DNA of 64,000 bases, from assembly GCF_001267885.1 (NCBI RefSeq), contig NZ_CP012382.1, positions 620,001-684,000 of the forward strand, read 5' to 3'. The notes beneath the pieces are model-generated. The model did not search any database. It was not told where the DNA came from and was given only the letters and a program-made list of their open reading frames with translations. The stretch comes from Streptomyces ambofaciens ATCC 23877 (GTDB taxonomy: Bacteria; Actinomycetota; Actinomycetes; Streptomycetales; Streptomycetaceae). Within the stretch, counting starts at the first letter, position 1. Every line of letters starts with the position of its first letter. The translations under genes and the position numbers were made by a program. This document shows positions 61,463 through 64,000 of this stretch, piece by piece.

Positions 61463-61507
61463 GGCCCCGTGCGCACGGGGCCGGAGGCGGTGAACGCCTC
61501 CGGCCCC
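61463..61507. terminator. Convergent double-hairpin terminator
   Basis: GGCCCCGTGC/GCACGGGGCC (61463-61482) and GGGGCCGGAGGCG/CGCCTCCGGCCCC (61477-61489, 61495-61507) share the GGGGCC segment, so only one stem can form at a time. The element separates the TauD-like gene from the convergent GH2 gene. Confidence 0.75.
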
Positions 61508-61519
61508 CGCCCGCGGTCG

Positions 61520-63343
61520 CTAGGCCGGGTCCTGCTCCTCGATCGCCGCCGGCCGCAGCTGCGCGGCGCGGACGCGTGCGACGTCGAGCTTGACCCCGCG
61601 GTCGAACCGGTAGATGCCGTTCTGCTCCTGGAAGACGTCGGTCAGCTGGGTGTAGCAGTAGCCGAACATGTCGCGGTCGCCCAGCAGCACTCCGGTCAGG
61701 CCGGCGAACCGCTCGTGGAACTCCTCCTCGTTGCGGACCCGTTCCCCGTAGCCCCAGGACTCGGTGCGGTCCTCACCGGACCGGTCGGCGGCCGCCTCCG
61801 GGTCCCACCAGACGCCGCCGAACTCGCTGACGAAGTACGGCTGACCCCGGTAGGGCAGGGAGTACGGGGCGCCGTTCTCGTAGGCGTTGACGAAGGGGGC
61901 GTCCTTAGCGAGGCCGGACATCAGCTGCCGGAAGACCGCCGGGTCCTGCTCGTAGCTGTGCGAGTCGTAGATGTCGGTCTCGGCGACGCGGTGGGCGTAG
62001 CCGGACGCGTCGACGACCGGGCGGGTGGTGTCCATGGCCTTGGTGGCCAGGAACATGGCCCGGGTGACGTCGTCGAGCCGGGTGATGCGGTCGTGCAGCT
62101 TCTGGTAGGTCTCGTTGAGCGGGCACCAGCCGACGATCGAGGGGTGCGAGTAGTCGCGTTCGAGGGCCTCCAGCCACTGGGCGACGTAGGAGGCGTCGGG
62201 CTGCTGGTTGTCGCCGGAGGAACCGCCCGTCTCGCAGCCCCAGTCGCCGAACTCGCCCCAGACCAGGTAGCCGAGACGGTCGGCGTGGTACAGGAAGCGC
62301 TCCTCGAACACCTTCTGGTGCAGTCGGGCTCCGTTGAAGCCGGCTTCCATGCCCAGCTCGATGTCCCGGATCAGGGCCGCGTCGGTCGGGGCCGTCATGA
62401 GCCCGTCCGGATACCAGCCCTGGTCGAGCACGAGCCGCTGGAACAGCGGACGGCCGTTGAGGGTGACGGCCTTGCCGCGCAGCCCCACGGCGCGCAGGCC
62501 CGCGTAGCTCTCCGCGCTGTCGACGACCTGCCCGGTGGCGTCGAGGAGTTCCAGGCGCAGGTCGTACAGGTGCGGGTCGTCCGGGCCCCACTCGCGTCGC
62601 CGGTCGTCCGGCACCGGCAGGTGGAGGCGCGGGGCGAGGTCCAGGTCGGCGCGTGCCTCGGCGCGGCTCACCTCGCCGGCGGCGTCGCTGAGGACGGCGC
62701 GCACCCGGTGGCCGGGCCGGTTGCCGGACAGGGGCAGTTCCAGGTGGAAGGCGGAGCCGGCCAGGTCCGGGGTGATCCGGGGGCGGCGCAGGTGCAGCTC
62801 GGGGACGGGCTCCAGCCAGACGGTCTGCCAGATGCCGGTCACCCGGGTGTAGTTGCAGTCGTGGTTGGCGTACTCGACGGCCTGTTTGCCGCGCGCCTGC
62901 GGGCCGGACTTGGGATCGCGGGCCCGGACGGTGATGACGACCTCCTCCTCCGCCCCCGCGATGTCGCCGAGGTCGGCGGTGAAGGGCGTGAAGCCACCGC
63001 GGTGCCGGGCGACCTCCTTTCCGTCGGCCCACACGGTGGCGTCGTGGTCGACGGCGCCGAAGTGCAGGAGCACCCGGCGTCCGGCCCAGGCCGCCGGCAG
63101 CGAGAGGGTCCGCCGGTACCAGACGGCCTCCAGGAAGTCGGTGTCCCCGATGCCGGACAGCTCGGACTCGGGCGGGAAGGGGACGAGGATCTCGCCTCGC
63201 AGCTCGCGGTCGAGGAGGCCGCGTTCGAGTCCGCTGTCGCCGCGGTCGGTCTCGAACTGCCAGGCGCCGTTCAGGTTGAGCCAGTCGCGGCGCACGAACT
63301 GCGGGCGCGGGTACTCCGGGCGCGGTACGGAGTGAGTGGGCAC
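61520..63343 (-). CDS. GH2-family glycosidase
   Basis: A 607-residue cytoplasmic GH2 enzyme. The sugar-binding domain (LNLNGAWQFETDRGD to about 175) is followed by an immunoglobulin-like domain and a TIM barrel. The acid/base is the Glu of CPLNETYQ (about 410) and the nucleophile the Glu of FVSEFGG (about 500). GH2 covers beta-galactosidase, glucuronidase and mannosidase; the shorter length without the LacZ C-terminal domains leaves the specificity open. The start is GTG at 63343. The sugar permease gene upstream in the same direction suggests import and intracellular cleavage of a glycoside. Confidence 0.88.
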   Translation of the reverse strand: MPTHSVPRPEYPRPQFVRRDWLNLNGAWQFETDRGDSGLERGLLDRELRGEILVPFPPESELSGIGDTDFLEAVWYRRTLSLPAAWAGRRVLLHFGAVDHDATVWADGKEVARHRGGFTPFTADLGDIAGAEEEVVITVRARDPKSGPQARGKQAVEYANHDCNYTRVTGIWQTVWLEPVPELHLRRPRITPDLAGSAFHLELPLSGNRPGHRVRAVLSDAAGEVSRAEARADLDLAPRLHLPVPDDRRREWGPDDPHLYDLRLELLDATGQVVDSAESYAGLRAVGLRGKAVTLNGRPLFQRLVLDQGWYPDGLMTAPTDAALIRDIELGMEAGFNGARLHQKVFEERFLYHADRLGYLVWGEFGDWGCETGGSSGDNQQPDASYVAQWLEALERDYSHPSIVGWCPLNETYQKLHDRITRLDDVTRAMFLATKAMDTTRPVVDASGYAHRVAETDIYDSHSYEQDPAVFRQLMSGLAKDAPFVNAYENGAPYSLPYRGQPYFVSEFGGVWWDPEAAADRSGEDRTESWGYGERVRNEEEFHERFAGLTGVLLGDRDMFGYCYTQLTDVFQEQNGIYRFDRGVKLDVARVRAAQLRPAAIEEQDPA

Positions 63344-63413
63344 ACATGCTCCAGTCGATCGGTGGGCCGGCGCGGGAGCGCCGGTCCCGGGTGTACAGCG
63401 GGTCGGGCGAGGG

Positions 63414-64000
63414 TCAGGAACCGCCGAGGCCGGTGGTGGCGACGGAGTTGACGATGCGGCGCTGGAAGAGGAGGAAGACCACGATCAGCGGCAGCGCGGC
63501 CAGCAGGGCGGAGGCCATGGACTGCGCGTACTGGATGCCGTAGGCGTCCTTCACGGTGGCCAGGCCCACCGGGAGGGTCATCAGGCCGGGGTCGTTGGTG
63601 ACGATGAACGGCCACATGAAGTTGTTCCACGCCCCGATGAAGACGAAGATCGCGACCGCGGCCACGATCGGCCGGGAGAGCGGCAGCACGATCGACCGGA
63701 AGACCCGGAACTCGGAGGCGCCGTCGATGCGGGCCGCCTCCTCCAGCTCCCGGGGGATGCCGTCGAAGAACCGCTTGAGAATGAACACCATCATCGGCGC
63801 GACGACCTGGGGCAGGATGACCGCCGCGTAGGTGTCGACCAGGCCGAAGAGGAGCATCTGCTCGAAGAGCGGCACGACCAGGAGCTGCGGCGGGACCATG
63901 ATGGCGGCGACCGTGACCGCGAGCAGGGCCCGGCGACCGCGGAAGGTGCCGCGCGAGAAGCCGTACGCCGCGAGGGTGGAGACCACCACGGTGATCAGCG
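63414..64000 (-). CDS. Sugar ABC transporter permease (partial, 5-prime end outside window)
   Basis: The visible 195 or so residues are a MalG-type permease: spans around STLAAYGFSRGTFRG and MVPPQLLVVPLFEQM, then EAA loop ELEEAARIDGASEFRVFRSIVLPLSRP, ending in FLLFQRRIVNSV. The frame is still open at base 64000, so the true start lies beyond the window. It is followed by the GH2 gene 71 bases later and probably belongs to the same operon with further transporter genes outside. Confidence 0.9.
   Translation of the reverse strand, partial: LITVVVSTLAAYGFSRGTFRGRRALLAVTVAAIMVPPQLLVVPLFEQMLLFGLVDTYAAVILPQVVAPMMVFILKRFFDGIPRELEEAARIDGASEFRVFRSIVLPLSRPIVAAVAIFVFIGAWNNFMWPFIVTNDPGLMTLPVGLATVKDAYGIQYAQSMASALLAALPLIVVFLLFQRRIVNSVATTGLGGS

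Overview
The window is high-GC actinobacterial DNA and looks like an accessory (chromosome-arm type) stretch of a Streptomyces chromosome. The evidence is strong third-position GC, many GTG starts, ATGA/GTGA stop-start overlaps, secreted glycan hydrolases, an ECF42-type sigma factor, a SpoIIE phosphatase, and a single rare TTA (bldA-type) leucine codon. The run htpG - SGNH lipase - DJ-1/AraC regulator - gap - cyclophilin resembles, as I recall it, the S. coelicolor region around SCO7516-SCO7510; this is memory, not a search. I saw no tRNA, rRNA, CRISPR array, transposase or phage gene.

Layout. 1-9.1 kb: a secreted GH89 enzyme, a secreted glycerophosphodiester phosphodiesterase (GDPD, copy 1), an ATP-grasp ligase with a CocE-type hydrolase, a Nudix protein, and a DGPF protein with its ECF42 sigma factor. 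9.2-16.8 kb: a beta-glucan utilisation island made of a GH64 beta-1,3-glucanase, a GH1 beta-glucosidase, two sugar permeases, a lipoprotein binding protein and a divergent LacI regulator with paired operators. 17.2-19.3 kb: two GNAT proteins and a methyltransferase. 19.4-23.5 kb: three translationally coupled PLP-enzyme genes (LysA/Y4yA-like decarboxylase, cysteine-synthase/rhodanese fusion, SufS-like desulfurase) whose first gene carries TTA at codon 5. 23.9-25.5 kb: a small secreted protein, a 52-bp perfect palindrome, GDPD copy 2 (almost identical to copy 1) and a small hypothetical. 25.6-28.4 kb: SpoIIE phosphatase and a CBS-BON protein.

28.8-37.1 kb: a two-component system, a MacB/FtsX-type ABC exporter, an MFS pump and an FAD monooxygenase, reading as an antibiotic or envelope stress module; the kinase and exporter genes share an upstream motif of about 46 bp. 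37.1-46.8 kb: LysR regulator with a divergent NAD(P) oxidoreductase, an NmrA-like protein behind a 16-bp periodic repeat, an MMPL exporter, a winged-helix protein, a VOC protein with a divergent WYL regulator, and a Cmx-like MFS pump. 46.9-52 kb: an extra NAD-dependent DNA ligase, a maltose-type acetyltransferase with its TetR regulator, and a YeeE/YedE thiosulfate-type transporter preceded by a cysteine-containing mini-ORF. 52-61.5 kb: htpG, lipase, AraC, gap, cyclophilin, a glutamate-cysteine-ligase-like enzyme paired with a class II amidotransferase, and a TauD-like dioxygenase also preceded by a cysteine-containing mini-ORF. 61.5-64 kb: a GH2 glycosidase and a sugar permease cut by the window end.

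Two themes recur. One is glycan scavenging (GH89, GH64, GH1, GH2, two ABC loci, two GDPDs). The other is sulfur handling (PLP/rhodanese/desulfurase operon, thiosulfate-type permease, TauD, gamma-glutamyl-cysteine-type ligase), with apparently leaderless cysteine-bearing mini-ORFs before two of these genes. The candidates I consider most worth pursuing as undescribed biology are the TTA-gated triple-PLP operon and the paired cysteine mini-ORFs.
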